DNA of 64,000 nt from Pedobacter suwonensis (GCF_900111825.1 NZ_FOJM01000003.1:1-64000); one strand, 5' to 3'; positions 44,299 through 53,745 are shown, numbered from the stretch's first letter. Notes: generated from the letters alone by a model not told the origin. A program made the numbers and translations.

Positions 44299-45479
44299 CT
44301 GCTGTTATTTTTGAGGCTGTGCCTGGTTGCCACATTTGGCTTGCTAGAGAAGACAGATTTGGCTAAGGATACAAATTGATAAAATATAAATTTAGGAATA
44401 AAAACCAGCGCCCTGCGAATTTTTTTATCGGTTGTTTTGCTTAAAACCGGAATCAAAAAGCTAATTACATAAATAACCAGGGAAAAGAAAATTACCAGTG
44501 CCAATAGCTGGGTGGTAAACAGGCTAATAACCATTAACAAAACAGCCAGTGATAAGAATATAAACAGTGGCGGCCTTAGCAGCACTGTACCAAAGATAAG
44601 CTGATTAAGATTAGCGCCTGCCACACCTTGATAAAGAATTCCAAACCCAAATTTGAAGTACTTAAACCAGGTAGCGATCCAACGCGACCGTTGGCTGACC
44701 AACTGCTTCGGAGCGGAGGTTTTCTGATCATAAACAATGGCGTCCTGGGCAAAAGCAATTCTTTCGCCACCAGCAATCAAACGGGCCTGAAGCACTTTAT
44801 CAAATCCGGCGCCCTTGATATCAATATCTTTTAGCATTCGTATATAGAGCTGCGAATCAAACGCCATACCTGAGCCCGCAAGCGTTGCAGATGATCCAAG
44901 TTCAAAGATCACTTTCCCGTCATAAAAATGGTAATAAATATCCCTTGCCGCGTCCAGGCAGGCAATTGTAGTCTCCAGGTTTTTAGCTGATCTGAGTCCC
45001 TGTACAGCATGGAACCCCAGCCCGAAATACTTGTTCAACTCATTAATCAATTGCGGATGAGCGAGGTTATCGCTATCCATGATCAATATTGTTTGATGTT
45101 GACGCCTGAAATGCTCAATGGCATAAAAGTGAGAGGCCGTATTGCTGGCTAAAACATTTTCGGGAAACAAAACGTCAACACGATCATCGGTAAAAATAAG
45201 CGCTTCAGATGGTTTACAGTTATCCGCAACCACATAAATATGAAAATTTAAATAGTCCATATCCAGAAGGGATTTGACCGCATCGGCTACAAAATCTACC
45301 TGCTCATAAGCCGTTAAAATAATTCCATAATCCCTGTTGGTTGTACCCGTATTTAAAGATCTTACTGGTTTGGCGGAAAACTTCCAGCATAAAAACAGTA
45401 CCATCGGAAAAAGAAGATGGAAGCAAATAATGATTCCCAGAATGTATAATATCCAATGCCCGATCACAAACGCGTCCAT
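44295..45479 (-). CDS. Membrane GT2 glycosyltransferase with QxxRW motif
   Basis: A 394-residue membrane glycosyltransferase. Features in order: one N-terminal helix (WILYILGIIICFHLLFPM), DYGIILTAYEQVDFVADAVK, YVVADNCKPSEA, the metal site ILIMDSDNLAHPQL, and the motif VSQRSRWIATWFKYF, then two to three C-terminal helices. The intact Q-x-x-R-W is typical of processive-type enzymes such as cellulose/hyaluronan synthases, though non-processive members exist. Its start overlaps the preceding gene's stop (TAATG), indicating coupling with the Wzc-like gene. Confidence 0.88.
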   Translation of the reverse strand: MDAFVIGHWILYILGIIICFHLLFPMVLFLCWKFSAKPVRSLNTGTTNRDYGIILTAYEQVDFVADAVKSLLDMDYLNFHIYVVADNCKPSEALIFTDDRVDVLFPENVLASNTASHFYAIEHFRRQHQTILIMDSDNLAHPQLINELNKYFGLGFHAVQGLRSAKNLETTIACLDAARDIYYHFYDGKVIFELGSSATLAGSGMAFDSQLYIRMLKDIDIKGAGFDKVLQARLIAGGERIAFAQDAIVYDQKTSAPKQLVSQRSRWIATWFKYFKFGFGILYQGVAGANLNQLIFGTVLLRPPLFIFLSLAVLLMVISLFTTQLLALVIFFSLVIYVISFLIPVLSKTTDKKIRRALVFIPKFIFYQFVSLAKSVFSSKPNVATRHSLKNNSR

Positions 45480-47635
45480 TATCCTTTTGTTTTAAAAAAC
45501 TCCAGTTCACCCGAACCCGTTTCGGCCATATTAAGTATCCATCCCCTAAAAATCCCGGTTTCTTTAAGCATAGCAAGATATGCCTTTTTATCTTCATTGA
45601 TTGATTCTCCTGATTTGAACACCGCTACGGCGTTATGGGTAAAGGAAAGCCATTCTCTCACGAGGCTGCTATCATTGATCGCGGCAACATCGATAATAAT
45701 CAGGTCGTATATTGTTTTTGCCCTATCCAGCTGTTGATTGATCTGCTGAGCACTGGAAAGTTCCAAAAGAGATCCTTCTTTGCCACGGTTGCTTAACACC
45801 GAAATCATTTCTATCGGTTCCTGCTGCCCAATTTGTTCTCTTCCCTGTAAAAAATCCTCCACATATTGTCCAGCCCTGGCCTGACCTAGCGAGGGATGTG
45901 TAAAATTCCCATCTATCAACAATACCTTTCTATTTGTTTTTTCCCATGACCTTGCAAGGCACCTGGCAAAAAAGCTTTTCCCTTCAGAAGGCCCAAAGCT
46001 GGAAATCACGATCACCTTATCCTGCATGGCCGACTCCAGCTCATATCGGATGGAACGTATGCTGGCCCAAAAATCATGCTGGGCCGGATCCTCCCATGAG
46101 CTATTCAGCGATTCAAGCGGAGCCGGGAGTTTTGGTATCGTACCGAGTACAGGCACCGAAGTTTTCGCGGCCAGTGTTTTCGCATCAAGTATTCGGTTAT
46201 CGGTAATGAAAATGATAAATAATGCCAAAAGACAGAAAACAAGACTCACAAAACCACTGAGCACCATCAGCGGAAGTTTTTTCGAAGGCTGTGCCAGTCC
46301 GCCAACCCCCATCTGGACAATATTCATCTTAGATTCAACCCCGGATTCGAGGTTACTCTGATTATATTTGTTCAGGATATCCAGATACTCCTTGCTGGCG
46401 ATATCCACACTCATTTCCAGGGTCTGTACCTCTGCTTCCTGTGGAACTAAATTCTCAAAATCCCTGGTCAGTGAATTAATTTTATTTTCAAGAGAATTTA
46501 TTCCGTACCGGGATATATCCATCTGTATTTCCAGATTGATTTTTTGACTGACCAGTTCCTGTTTAGCACTCAGGGGATTGTTGATGTACTGATCAGAAGA
46601 TTTGTTAATCTGTTCAGTCAGCTTATTTCTAAGGGAATCATAACTGTTTTTATACCTTTCGTCAAGGTCGTTTTTAAGGTATAGGTCGTAAAGACTGCTT
46701 AGTTCTGCCTTAGTTTCCACCAATCCCTGGTTTACTTTAGAGAGCCTGGATTCGATATAGCTCCGTTCTTTGGGATTGAACTTTGCATCAATCTCATTAA
46801 GCGCACCGGCGTATGCAGCAGTCTTCTCAATGGCTTCCTGCTTTTTGGTATCATAATCCAGGATTAAAGAATACAACTGCTTAGACTGTTCGGTGAGATT
46901 TAAGACCTTGTTTTTGATTTTATAATTCTTCAGTCTGGCCATTCGTGCGGCAAGGGTATCCGTTTTTTCCCTGAGCATACTTCTCAAAAAATTGTTTGCC
47001 TTACCCTGCGAAGCTTTGGTGAGCGAAGTATAACCTTTAATGAATTCTGAAGACAGGGTATTTACAATATACGCCGCCAGCTCCGGGCTTTCAGCTTCAG
47101 ATTGTACGGTAATGAAATCGCTTTCTCCGGAACGGAATACAGATATTTTGCTTTTAAGGGCATCGGCATCGTAATTCATTGATTTGAGCACCCTTGTAAG
47201 TCCCTCCTCATCAGGAACATTGAGATCAAGTTCCTCATTATTTTCGTATTTTTTACGATATACCTCAATGGCATGGGCAACAGCGTCTTTATTCAGCGTT
47301 TCAACCAGGTCACTTTTGGGTTTAAAAGGTTTATTGGTGGTTAGATCGTGTATCATTAACAAGTAGGATACCTGATTGAGTACCCTTTTCATACGGATCA
47401 TCTCAATGAGATTGCTAAACTGCTGACGTACCTGTTCACCCTGGACCGCCTCAATAATTACTGACTGTTGCTGTGTTTCATCCACAATCCCGGTTGAAAT
47501 CTGGGCCTGGGATATATACGAACTCTTTAGGTTGCGCACTAAAAATGTAGTGATGATAATGGTAATCAAAGGGACCAATATCAATGCCAGACGGTAGCGT
47601 TTGACAAGTTTCAAAAATTTATATCCTTCAGCCAT
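45479..47635 (-). CDS. Wzc-like polysaccharide co-polymerase with BY-kinase-type ATPase domain
   Basis: A 718-residue PCP2a-type protein. TM1 (ALILVPLITIIITTFLV) is near residue 15, a Wzz-like and long coiled-coil region covers residues ~30-440, TM2 (VLSGFVSLVFCLLALFIIFI) is near 455, and a cytosolic P-loop domain occupies ~520-718. Kinase-type motifs are visible: Walker A FGPSEGKSF, Walker A' VLLIDGNFTHP and a Walker-B-like DLIIIDVAAI. The C-terminus (ETGSGELEFFKTKG) lacks the tyrosine cluster that BY-kinases autophosphorylate. It probably controls chain length and export of the second polymer. Start and stop overlap both neighbours by one base (TAATG). Confidence 0.88.
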   Translation of the reverse strand: MAEGYKFLKLVKRYRLALILVPLITIIITTFLVRNLKSSYISQAQISTGIVDETQQQSVIIEAVQGEQVRQQFSNLIEMIRMKRVLNQVSYLLMIHDLTTNKPFKPKSDLVETLNKDAVAHAIEVYRKKYENNEELDLNVPDEEGLTRVLKSMNYDADALKSKISVFRSGESDFITVQSEAESPELAAYIVNTLSSEFIKGYTSLTKASQGKANNFLRSMLREKTDTLAARMARLKNYKIKNKVLNLTEQSKQLYSLILDYDTKKQEAIEKTAAYAGALNEIDAKFNPKERSYIESRLSKVNQGLVETKAELSSLYDLYLKNDLDERYKNSYDSLRNKLTEQINKSSDQYINNPLSAKQELVSQKINLEIQMDISRYGINSLENKINSLTRDFENLVPQEAEVQTLEMSVDIASKEYLDILNKYNQSNLESGVESKMNIVQMGVGGLAQPSKKLPLMVLSGFVSLVFCLLALFIIFITDNRILDAKTLAAKTSVPVLGTIPKLPAPLESLNSSWEDPAQHDFWASIRSIRYELESAMQDKVIVISSFGPSEGKSFFARCLARSWEKTNRKVLLIDGNFTHPSLGQARAGQYVEDFLQGREQIGQQEPIEMISVLSNRGKEGSLLELSSAQQINQQLDRAKTIYDLIIIDVAAINDSSLVREWLSFTHNAVAVFKSGESINEDKKAYLAMLKETGIFRGWILNMAETGSGELEFFKTKG

Positions 47636-48336
47636 TATTTTATTTCTTCCAACTTTTTAACCGTTAATTCTTCGAGTGAAATTTTTGCATTGAGGTAGCT
47701 GGCTTCCATCTGCAGTTTGGCCTGCAGGGCATTGCTCAAGGAATTCGACGCACTGTTGTATTCTGCAAAGGTTATCTCGGCCTTTTGATACTTGATTTTC
47801 ATGTTTTCAAAATTACTCTGTGCCGTGAGATACATATCGTTAACCGGTGCAAGCGATTTTTGAAACTGAAGAAGTGTAACATATCTGGATTTTACCTGTG
47901 CCTCCAGCTCAAGAAAATATTCTGCCTGGTTAGACTGGGCAATTCTTAACTGCTCTTTTGCTTTTTTAATCTGGCTCGGCTTGGTTAACAGAGAGCCGGG
48001 GTTGATGGAAATACCAAACTGATATCCTGTAAGCAGATCAGCAGTCTGCAGATCTACCACGGTATTGGCTGTTGCCTGGTTTGAGCGGGCAACGTACTGA
48101 AAGGACAAAGGCTCCAGCCACGAAAGTCGCGCCCCGGAAAGGTCGCTTTTGGCTATATTGATCTGGTTATTAAGAGCACCCACCCTCGGATAGTTGGCTT
48201 TAGCCGCCGCAACAAGTTTCTCCATATATAAATAAGAAGCTTCGCTTAAAATACTTTCTTGAGCGAGAACGCTGTTTAACTTAAGCAGGGTGCAGATAAA
48301 AAACACCATTAACGGCTTGAGTTGGTTTCTAATCAT
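47635..48336 (-). CDS. Half-length TolC-like outer-membrane efflux family protein
   Basis: A 233-residue exported protein with a signal peptide (residues 1-25, PLMVFFICTLLKLNSVLAQ). One TolC-like unit follows: a long helix (SYLYMEKLVAAAKANYPRV, NNQINIAKSDLSGARLSW), a beta region (TGYQFGISINPGSLL), and two more long helices (AEYFLELEAQVKSRYVTL; YQKAEITFAEYNSASNSLS). Full TolC/OMF proteins carry two such units in about 450 residues, so this is half length. It is not a broken gene: it has its own promoter-like element and its stop overlaps the Wzc-like start. It may assemble as a larger oligomer or act as a periplasmic partner. Confidence 0.75.
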   Translation of the reverse strand: MIRNQLKPLMVFFICTLLKLNSVLAQESILSEASYLYMEKLVAAAKANYPRVGALNNQINIAKSDLSGARLSWLEPLSFQYVARSNQATANTVVDLQTADLLTGYQFGISINPGSLLTKPSQIKKAKEQLRIAQSNQAEYFLELEAQVKSRYVTLLQFQKSLAPVNDMYLTAQSNFENMKIKYQKAEITFAEYNSASNSLSNALQAKLQMEASYLNAKISLEELTVKKLEEIK

Positions 48337-48356
48337 AAAACGATTGCAGTAAAGAT

Positions 48357-48364
48357 CAAATATA
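48357..48364 (-). promoter_or_regulatory. Candidate -7 promoter element for the TolC-Wzc operon
   Basis: The minus strand reads TATATTTG, matching TAnnTTTG, 20 bases before the ATG at 48336. It overlaps the edge of an inverted repeat (48363-48407). Confidence 0.5.
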
Positions 48365-48407
48365 TGGTTATGATTTAAATTATGCTAATATTGTAAAGAT
48401 AACCATA
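48363..48407. promoter_or_regulatory. Inverted repeat in a divergent promoter (possible operator)
   Basis: TATGGTTAT (48363-48371) and ATAACCATA (48399-48407) are perfect inverted 9-bp arms, centred between the divergent TolC-like and acyltransferase genes. The left arm touches the -7 element of the operon, so a bound regulator could block it. Confidence 0.45.
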
Positions 48408-48420
48408 ATTAAGATCTGTA

Positions 48421-49041
48421 ATGAAATCACTCTTAAAAGTAGTAAAGGGTAATGAAAAGCTAAAAAAAATTGTGCACTGGATGATGATTCCTACCGGTGA
48501 GGCCCGACCAAGAATATGGGTAAGCCTTTTTTTAAATCCTTTCTTTCATAAAAAAGGCAAAAATAGCCGCATCAGGTCTAGAACAAGGCTGGATGTTTTA
48601 CCCTTTAACCCTTTTGAAATGGGCGATGACTCCATAATAGAGGATTTTTGTACAATCAACAACGGGGTTGGCGCGGTCTACATTGGAAACAGGACGCTGA
48701 TTGGAATGAGTAACGTCATTATCGGACCGGTACATGTTGGTGATGATGTCATTATCGCCCAAAATGTAGTGATCAGCGGCCTTAATCATTCCTACCAGGA
48801 CATTGATCTGCCCATCTCTAAACAACCCGTAGTTACATCGTCAGTTAAAATTGGTAATGGCAGCTGGATTGCAGCCAATGCGGTTATAACAGCCGGAGTG
48901 ACCATAGGCGCACATGTGGTAATTGCGGCAGGTGCAGTGGTGACCAAAGATGTTCCGGATTTTTGTGTGGCAGCAGGTAATCCGGCAAAAGTGATCAAGA
49001 AATACCATCCCGAAACTGGGTTATGGTCCAGAATAAGTTAA
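48421..49041 (+). CDS. Hexapeptide-repeat acyltransferase
   Basis: A 206-residue left-handed beta-helix acyltransferase, probably an O-acetyltransferase for the surface polysaccharide. Hexapeptide runs are clear (DSIIEDFCTINNGVGAVYIG, NVIIGPVHVGDDVIIAQNVV, IGNGSWIAANAVITAGVTIG). The active-site-like His is in ISGLNHSYQDID, and the family cap CVAAGNPAKVIKKY is present. It is read away from the TolC-Wzc operon from a shared upstream region. Confidence 0.88.
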   Translation: MKSLLKVVKGNEKLKKIVHWMMIPTGEARPRIWVSLFLNPFFHKKGKNSRIRSRTRLDVLPFNPFEMGDDSIIEDFCTINNGVGAVYIGNRTLIGMSNVIIGPVHVGDDVIIAQNVVISGLNHSYQDIDLPISKQPVVTSSVKIGNGSWIAANAVITAGVTIGAHVVIAAGAVVTKDVPDFCVAAGNPAKVIKKYHPETGLWSRIS

Positions 49042-49165
49042 GCTATCAGCGCTATTGTGATGGCGCTAAATCCTGGCTGACCGAAATCAGCAGGTTGCCG
49101 GTATTATTAATTTGAGAATTATCAATAATTTGAGCTAAATATATAATAGTTTGGAAATTAGCCTT

Positions 49166-49173
49166 TAACTTTG
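49166..49173 (+). promoter_or_regulatory. Candidate -7 promoter element for the T9SS adhesin operon
   Basis: TAACTTTG matches TAnnTTTG and lies about 35 bases before the adhesin start. No -33 TTTG is found at the standard distance. Confidence 0.5.
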
Positions 49174-49208
49174 CAAGTTAGAAATCAACAAACTATTAAT
49201 CCAAGTTT

Positions 49209-52200
49209 ATGATAAAAATGTTACGTTTTCAGATAATCGTTGTGTTATCTCTATGTATCTTTAAAAATGCCTTTGCCCAGTTCCCTTATGTAGAAAGTTT
49301 CCGTAACTCCACCTCAAAAGGAATAATTTTTGGCGGTGCCCCATCTGCTTTTTTAACGGCTGCGGGTAGTGCTTACGATATGGCTACCTTAAGCCATACA
49401 GGTACCCCTCTGGATACAAATGGAGATGGATACTTAAGGCTGACAAGCAATGTCCAAAACCAGAAAGGCTATGTCATCAATACCACTAACTTCCCTTCGG
49501 GTAATGGTCTTAAAGTCAGCTTTGAATATTATATATATGGTGGCACAGGCGCCGATGGAATCAGTTTCTTTCTTTTCGATGCAAATGCAAATCCCTTTGT
49601 TATCGGTGGATTTGGCGGCTCTCTTGGATATGCACAAATTACGACAACCACCCCGATTTCTCCGGGAGTGAGTAATGGATACCTGGCCATCGGCCTTGAC
49701 GAATATGGAAATTTTTCCAATCCGACGGAAGGCAGGCAGGGTGGCATAGGATTTAGGCCTGGCTCGATAACCCTTAGGGGCAGGGGAAATGGTGCTGCAT
49801 TGACCTCAGGTAATTACAGCTATCTGACCAGTGCCGAAATGAGTCAATTCGGGTTCCCTCTTGTGGGAGACGGCGGACAACGCCAGCCTGACTCAACCAA
49901 TGCGGGTTATAGGAGGGTTTATATGGATCTTGCTCCGCAACCTGCAGGAGGCTTTAATATAACGGTAAGGGTTACACGAGGTGGAGCGAAGCCAGTTACC
50001 ACCACAGTTATTGATAACTTTTATTATGCTGAGGCTGCTCCGGATAACCTGCGTTACGGCTTTGCTTCTTCAACTGGCGACCTCACCAACTTTCACGAGA
50101 TCAGACAAGTAAGTATCGATGCACATAACCAGACGGGCTTAATAAATCCGGTGGCCAAAAATGATGCCTTAAAGCTATGTCAGGGCAATCAGGCCTTAAT
50201 AGATGTAACTGCTAATGATACAACCGCTAACCCTAGTGCTATATTAAATAAATCAACAATCGACCTTGATCCTAACCAGAATGGGATACAAAACAGCTAT
50301 ACTGTTTCCGGAAAAGGAACTTTTTCGGTAAATTCTCAGGGTAGTATCCAGTTCATACCTGAACCAAATCTTTTTGGTACGGTATCCGGCTCTTATACGG
50401 TGCAGGATTCGTATGGAAAAACATCTAATCCGGCCACCATTTCATTAACCTATGTTGCTGCACCAAGTCAGCCAGATGCCGGAGTTGACCAGCTGCTTAA
50501 TATTTCTACTCCTACCACAACATATGTACTGCAGGGTAATAGTAGCGGTATCAACAGTGGTTTATGGACGCAGTCTTCAGGACCAGCAGGGGCATCGCTG
50601 GTAAATGCACAACAGCCAAATGCAATTATCAACAACTTAACCGGTGGCATTTACACATTCAAATGGACCTTTACTTCACCCGGAGGATGTCAACGTTCAG
50701 ATGAAGTTCAGCTGATTGTTAACCGTATACCTGTAGCCGTTAATGATACGGTAACCACAAGTAAAGATACGAATATACCGATAAGCATACTTAGCAATGA
50801 CACTGATGCCGATGGCAATTACACGATCAATGCCTCATCCATCAGCATTAAAAGCCAGCCTTTACATGGAACACTTGTTGTTGATCCGGTGAGCGGCATT
50901 GTAAACTACAGGCCTGCGGCAAATTATAGCGGCTATGATTCATTTGTATATACTGTAAAAGATAATTATGGTGCCGAATCCAATACCGCAATCGTAACTA
51001 TAGCAGTAAATATCAAACCCGTTGGTACGGCAGATATTGCTAATACCACAACTGATTTGCCTGTAGTTATACATGTAATGGATAATGACCCAAGTAAAGC
51101 AGGATCAATTGTCATCAAAAAAACTGATCCCCTGAAAGGCACTGTGGTACTCAATACTGATGGAACTTTCACTTATTCACCTAATGCCGGCTTTAGTGGA
51201 AAAGACAGCTTTACTTACATCTTACAGAATAAAGACGGGTTACAGTCTGATCCGATCACGGTAACGGTAAATGTGAAACCCATAGGTAATCCTGATGCGG
51301 CCTCTACTGTTACAGGAACTCCCATCACTATAGCGGTTAAGGAAAATGATCCCTCTAAAACGGGTACCACAACGCCTATACAGACTCCGCCAACAAATGG
51401 CAGTATCAGTTTTGATGCCTCAGGGAACCCGATTTACACCCCAAATCCGGGCTTTTCGGGAAAAGACAACTTCACCTATACGCTTAAAACTGTTGACGGA
51501 CTCTCGTCAGATCCCATCAGTGTAACGGTTTCTGTAAAACCTTTAGGTTCCGCAGATGCCTATACCACACCTTTTAACCGCTCAGTTGAAATGCCGGTAA
51601 AGGATAATGATCCCAGCAAAAGCGGCACCAGCGTGGTATGGGTAACAGCCCCTAAAAATGGCAATGTAAGCGTAAGCACCACCACCGGACTACCTATTTA
51701 CACGCCTAATGCAGGCTTTAGCGGCCAGGATGTTTTTACTTATATCTTAAGAACTGTTGACGGCATTGATTCAGACCCAATTGCTGTAACTGTAACCGTG
51801 AACCCGCCGATTGTGATCAATGCGCCAAATATCAGCGTAGAAACCCCGGTAAATGGACCGAAATTAATCAATGTTCCAATTGCTTCCGGAGGAAAGGTTA
51901 CGATAACTGATCCGCCTAAACATGGTACAATAACTTTTGATCCCACTACTGGTCAGCCGATTTACACACCCAACCCGGGCTATTCAGGACCTGATGAGTT
52001 TACCTATATCATTGTAGATAAAGATGGTACCCCTTCTACTCCGGGTAAGGTTACGATTACGGTACTTATTCCTGGTAAAATCGGATTGGCAAAACGATTA
52101 AAATCAACACCGGTTCGAAATCAGGACGGAAGTTATACGGTTAGCTATTCATTTGTACTGACCAACTTTGGCCAAATAGCGATAAGAGATATTACTGTAA

Positions 52201-52820
52201 CTGACGATCTGTTTGCAACTTTTAGAGGAAACACTTTTGAAGTATTAAAAATCAGCGCAACAGGTGGTCTTTCCGCAAATAACGGTTTCAATGGTTTAGC
52301 TGACAAAAACATGCTTACAGGGAGCAATACATTAGCTAAATCTGCTTCCGGCACGATTGATATCGAAGTTAAGGTATCTTTAGATAAGTATGACGGTAGT
52401 TTTAGCAACTCGGCTACTGCTGAAGGCGTTTCGGTAAGTGACAACAGCAAAACGACAGATGTTTCTACGGATGGGACTAAACCAGACCCGATCACCGCAG
52501 GAGACGTCAGTCCATCGCAACCAACCGTAGTTAACCTGATCAAGGAAGATCTTTTCATCCCGGGAGGTTTTTCTCCAAACAATGATGGCATTAACGATTA
52601 TTTTGTAGTTGGCAATACCAACGGAAAAAAGATCAACTTAAGCATTTTTAACCGCTGGGGAAATCTGATTTACCAATCGAAAAGTTATCAGAACGACTGG
52701 AATGGAAAAACGACTGAAGGTGTCCATGTGGGAGAAGAAGTTCCGGCAGGAACCTATTATTATATTTTGACCATTGATGGAACGGACAGACGTGTGGGCT
52801 ATATTACAATTAACAGATAA
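49209..52820 (+). CDS. T9SS-secreted adhesin: L-type-lectin-like domain, tandem Ig-like repeats, gliding-type C-terminal domain
   Basis: A 1203-residue surface protein. It has a signal peptide (1-24). A legume-lectin-like domain (about 25-290) shows GGTGADGISFFLFD and GYLAIGLDEYGNFSN. After it come a PKD-like region (~400-500) and about five tandem ~90-residue repeats (~500-955) of the type DSFTYTVKD...VTVNVKPxG with NDPSKxG. A DUF11-like domain (SYSFVLTNFGQIAIRDITVT, ~960-1090) precedes the type B T9SS sorting domain (IPGGFSPNNDGIND to the end). It is secreted by the type IX system and displayed at the cell surface. The lectin-like part suggests glycan binding, possibly to the neighbouring EPS (inference). 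PorP/SprF and PorE-like genes follow directly. Confidence 0.9.
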   Translation: MIKMLRFQIIVVLSLCIFKNAFAQFPYVESFRNSTSKGIIFGGAPSAFLTAAGSAYDMATLSHTGTPLDTNGDGYLRLTSNVQNQKGYVINTTNFPSGNGLKVSFEYYIYGGTGADGISFFLFDANANPFVIGGFGGSLGYAQITTTTPISPGVSNGYLAIGLDEYGNFSNPTEGRQGGIGFRPGSITLRGRGNGAALTSGNYSYLTSAEMSQFGFPLVGDGGQRQPDSTNAGYRRVYMDLAPQPAGGFNITVRVTRGGAKPVTTTVIDNFYYAEAAPDNLRYGFASSTGDLTNFHEIRQVSIDAHNQTGLINPVAKNDALKLCQGNQALIDVTANDTTANPSAILNKSTIDLDPNQNGIQNSYTVSGKGTFSVNSQGSIQFIPEPNLFGTVSGSYTVQDSYGKTSNPATISLTYVAAPSQPDAGVDQLLNISTPTTTYVLQGNSSGINSGLWTQSSGPAGASLVNAQQPNAIINNLTGGIYTFKWTFTSPGGCQRSDEVQLIVNRIPVAVNDTVTTSKDTNIPISILSNDTDADGNYTINASSISIKSQPLHGTLVVDPVSGIVNYRPAANYSGYDSFVYTVKDNYGAESNTAIVTIAVNIKPVGTADIANTTTDLPVVIHVMDNDPSKAGSIVIKKTDPLKGTVVLNTDGTFTYSPNAGFSGKDSFTYILQNKDGLQSDPITVTVNVKPIGNPDAASTVTGTPITIAVKENDPSKTGTTTPIQTPPTNGSISFDASGNPIYTPNPGFSGKDNFTYTLKTVDGLSSDPISVTVSVKPLGSADAYTTPFNRSVEMPVKDNDPSKSGTSVVWVTAPKNGNVSVSTTTGLPIYTPNAGFSGQDVFTYILRTVDGIDSDPIAVTVTVNPPIVINAPNISVETPVNGPKLINVPIASGGKVTITDPPKHGTITFDPTTGQPIYTPNPGYSGPDEFTYIIVDKDGTPSTPGKVTITVLIPGKIGLAKRLKSTPVRNQDGSYTVSYSFVLTNFGQIAIRDITVTDDLFATFRGNTFEVLKISATGGLSANNGFNGLADKNMLTGSNTLAKSASGTIDIEVKVSLDKYDGSFSNSATAEGVSVSDNSKTTDVSTDGTKPDPITAGDVSPSQPTVVNLIKEDLFIPGGFSPNNDGINDYFVVGNTNGKKINLSIFNRWGNLIYQSKSYQNDWNGKTTEGVHVGEEVPAGTYYYILTIDGTDRRVGYITINR
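50719..52070 (+). repeat. Tandem Ig-like domain repeats inside the adhesin gene
   Basis: About five coding repeats of roughly 260-290 bases share the protein pattern YTPNxGFSGxDxFTY and VTVxVKPxG. They diverge enough at DNA level that recombination between copies may be limited. Confidence 0.7.
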
Positions 52821-52821
52821 G

Positions 52822-53742
52822 ATGAAAAGATATATTATAATTTTAACCATGTGCCTGCTTTTTACTAAAAGCTGGGGCCAGCAGGACGCTATGTATACGC
52901 AATACATGTTCAATACGCTTGCCATAAATCCTGCGTATGCCGGAAGCAGGAATCTGGTGTCGGCAACTGCACTTTACCGTAACCAGTGGACAGGAATAGA
53001 AGGAGCACCCAGAACAGGAACATTCACTATCGATGCTCCTGTCTTAAATAAAAGATTTGGTGTAGGCCTGCAGGTTTTTAGCGATAAACTAGGTGTTACC
53101 CAAACCACAGGTGGTTCTGCAAGCGCAGCCTATCGGATAAGAATGGAAAAAGGAAGCCTGAGCTTTGGTCTGCAAGGTTCGATTAGCCATTACACTGCAC
53201 GACTTAGCAGTGTTTCATTAAGTTCAAATCCGGGCTATGATCCTGCATTTATGAATGATGCGAGTAAAACGCTGTTTAACTTCGGAACAGGAGTATATTA
53301 CAATTCGGATAAATTCTACCTTGGCCTGGCTGTGCAAGATTTACTGGGCAATAGCCTTAACAGCAACGCTAACGGAAACAACTTACAAGCCAGGCAGGTG
53401 CCGCATCTTTTCGTTACCGCAGGTTATGTCTTTCCTCTCGCTGAAGACTTCAAGCTGAAACCCTCATTTTTGGTTAAAGGCGTAAAAGGTGCCCCTGTGG
53501 AAGCTGATTTTAATGCGTCACTATGGATTAAAAATACACTGGCCATCGGGGCCGGTTACCGGACAAATGCAGACATCAGTGCGCTGCTCGAAGTGCAGGT
53601 TAGTCCTCAGATACGTATTGGTTATAGCTATGACAGAAGCACCACTGAACTGCAAAACTTTAATTCAGGCAGTCATGAGATTATGTTGAGGTACGAATTT
53701 GGGTTTGAAAAAAACAAAATATTATCACCAAGATTTTTCTAA
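52822..53742 (+). CDS. PorP/SprF-family T9SS-associated outer-membrane protein
   Basis: A 306-residue outer-membrane barrel of the PorP/SprF family. It has a signal peptide (1-19, ending SWGQ) and the family start QDAMYTQYMFNTLAINPAYAG, then NLVSATALYRNQWTGIEGAP, FGVGLQVFSDKLG and a C-terminal IGYSYDRSTTELQ, ending in an aromatic residue (RFF). SprF-like proteins pair with a specific upstream T9SS adhesin and help place it on the surface. Its ATG at 52822 follows the adhesin stop by one base. A longer frame upstream overlaps the adhesin and is unlikely. Confidence 0.94.
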   Translation: MKRYIIILTMCLLFTKSWGQQDAMYTQYMFNTLAINPAYAGSRNLVSATALYRNQWTGIEGAPRTGTFTIDAPVLNKRFGVGLQVFSDKLGVTQTTGGSASAAYRIRMEKGSLSFGLQGSISHYTARLSSVSLSSNPGYDPAFMNDASKTLFNFGTGVYYNSDKFYLGLAVQDLLGNSLNSNANGNNLQARQVPHLFVTAGYVFPLAEDFKLKPSFLVKGVKGAPVEADFNASLWIKNTLAIGAGYRTNADISALLEVQVSPQIRIGYSYDRSTTELQNFNSGSHEIMLRYEFGFEKNKILSPRFF

Positions 53743-53745
53743 GTT

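Noticed and set aside
47635..48336. TolC pseudogene or truncated gene
   Set aside because: Signal peptide, upstream promoter-like element and one-base coupling to the next gene show that it is complete as a short gene.
52145..52591. 148-residue minus-strand ORF in the adhesin
   Set aside because: It is antisense to the DUF11-like part of a well supported gene, with repeat-driven composition.
52774..52821. Upstream start for the PorP/SprF gene
   Set aside because: It lies inside the adhesin gene and disrupts the signal peptide; the ATG at 52822 directly follows the adhesin stop.
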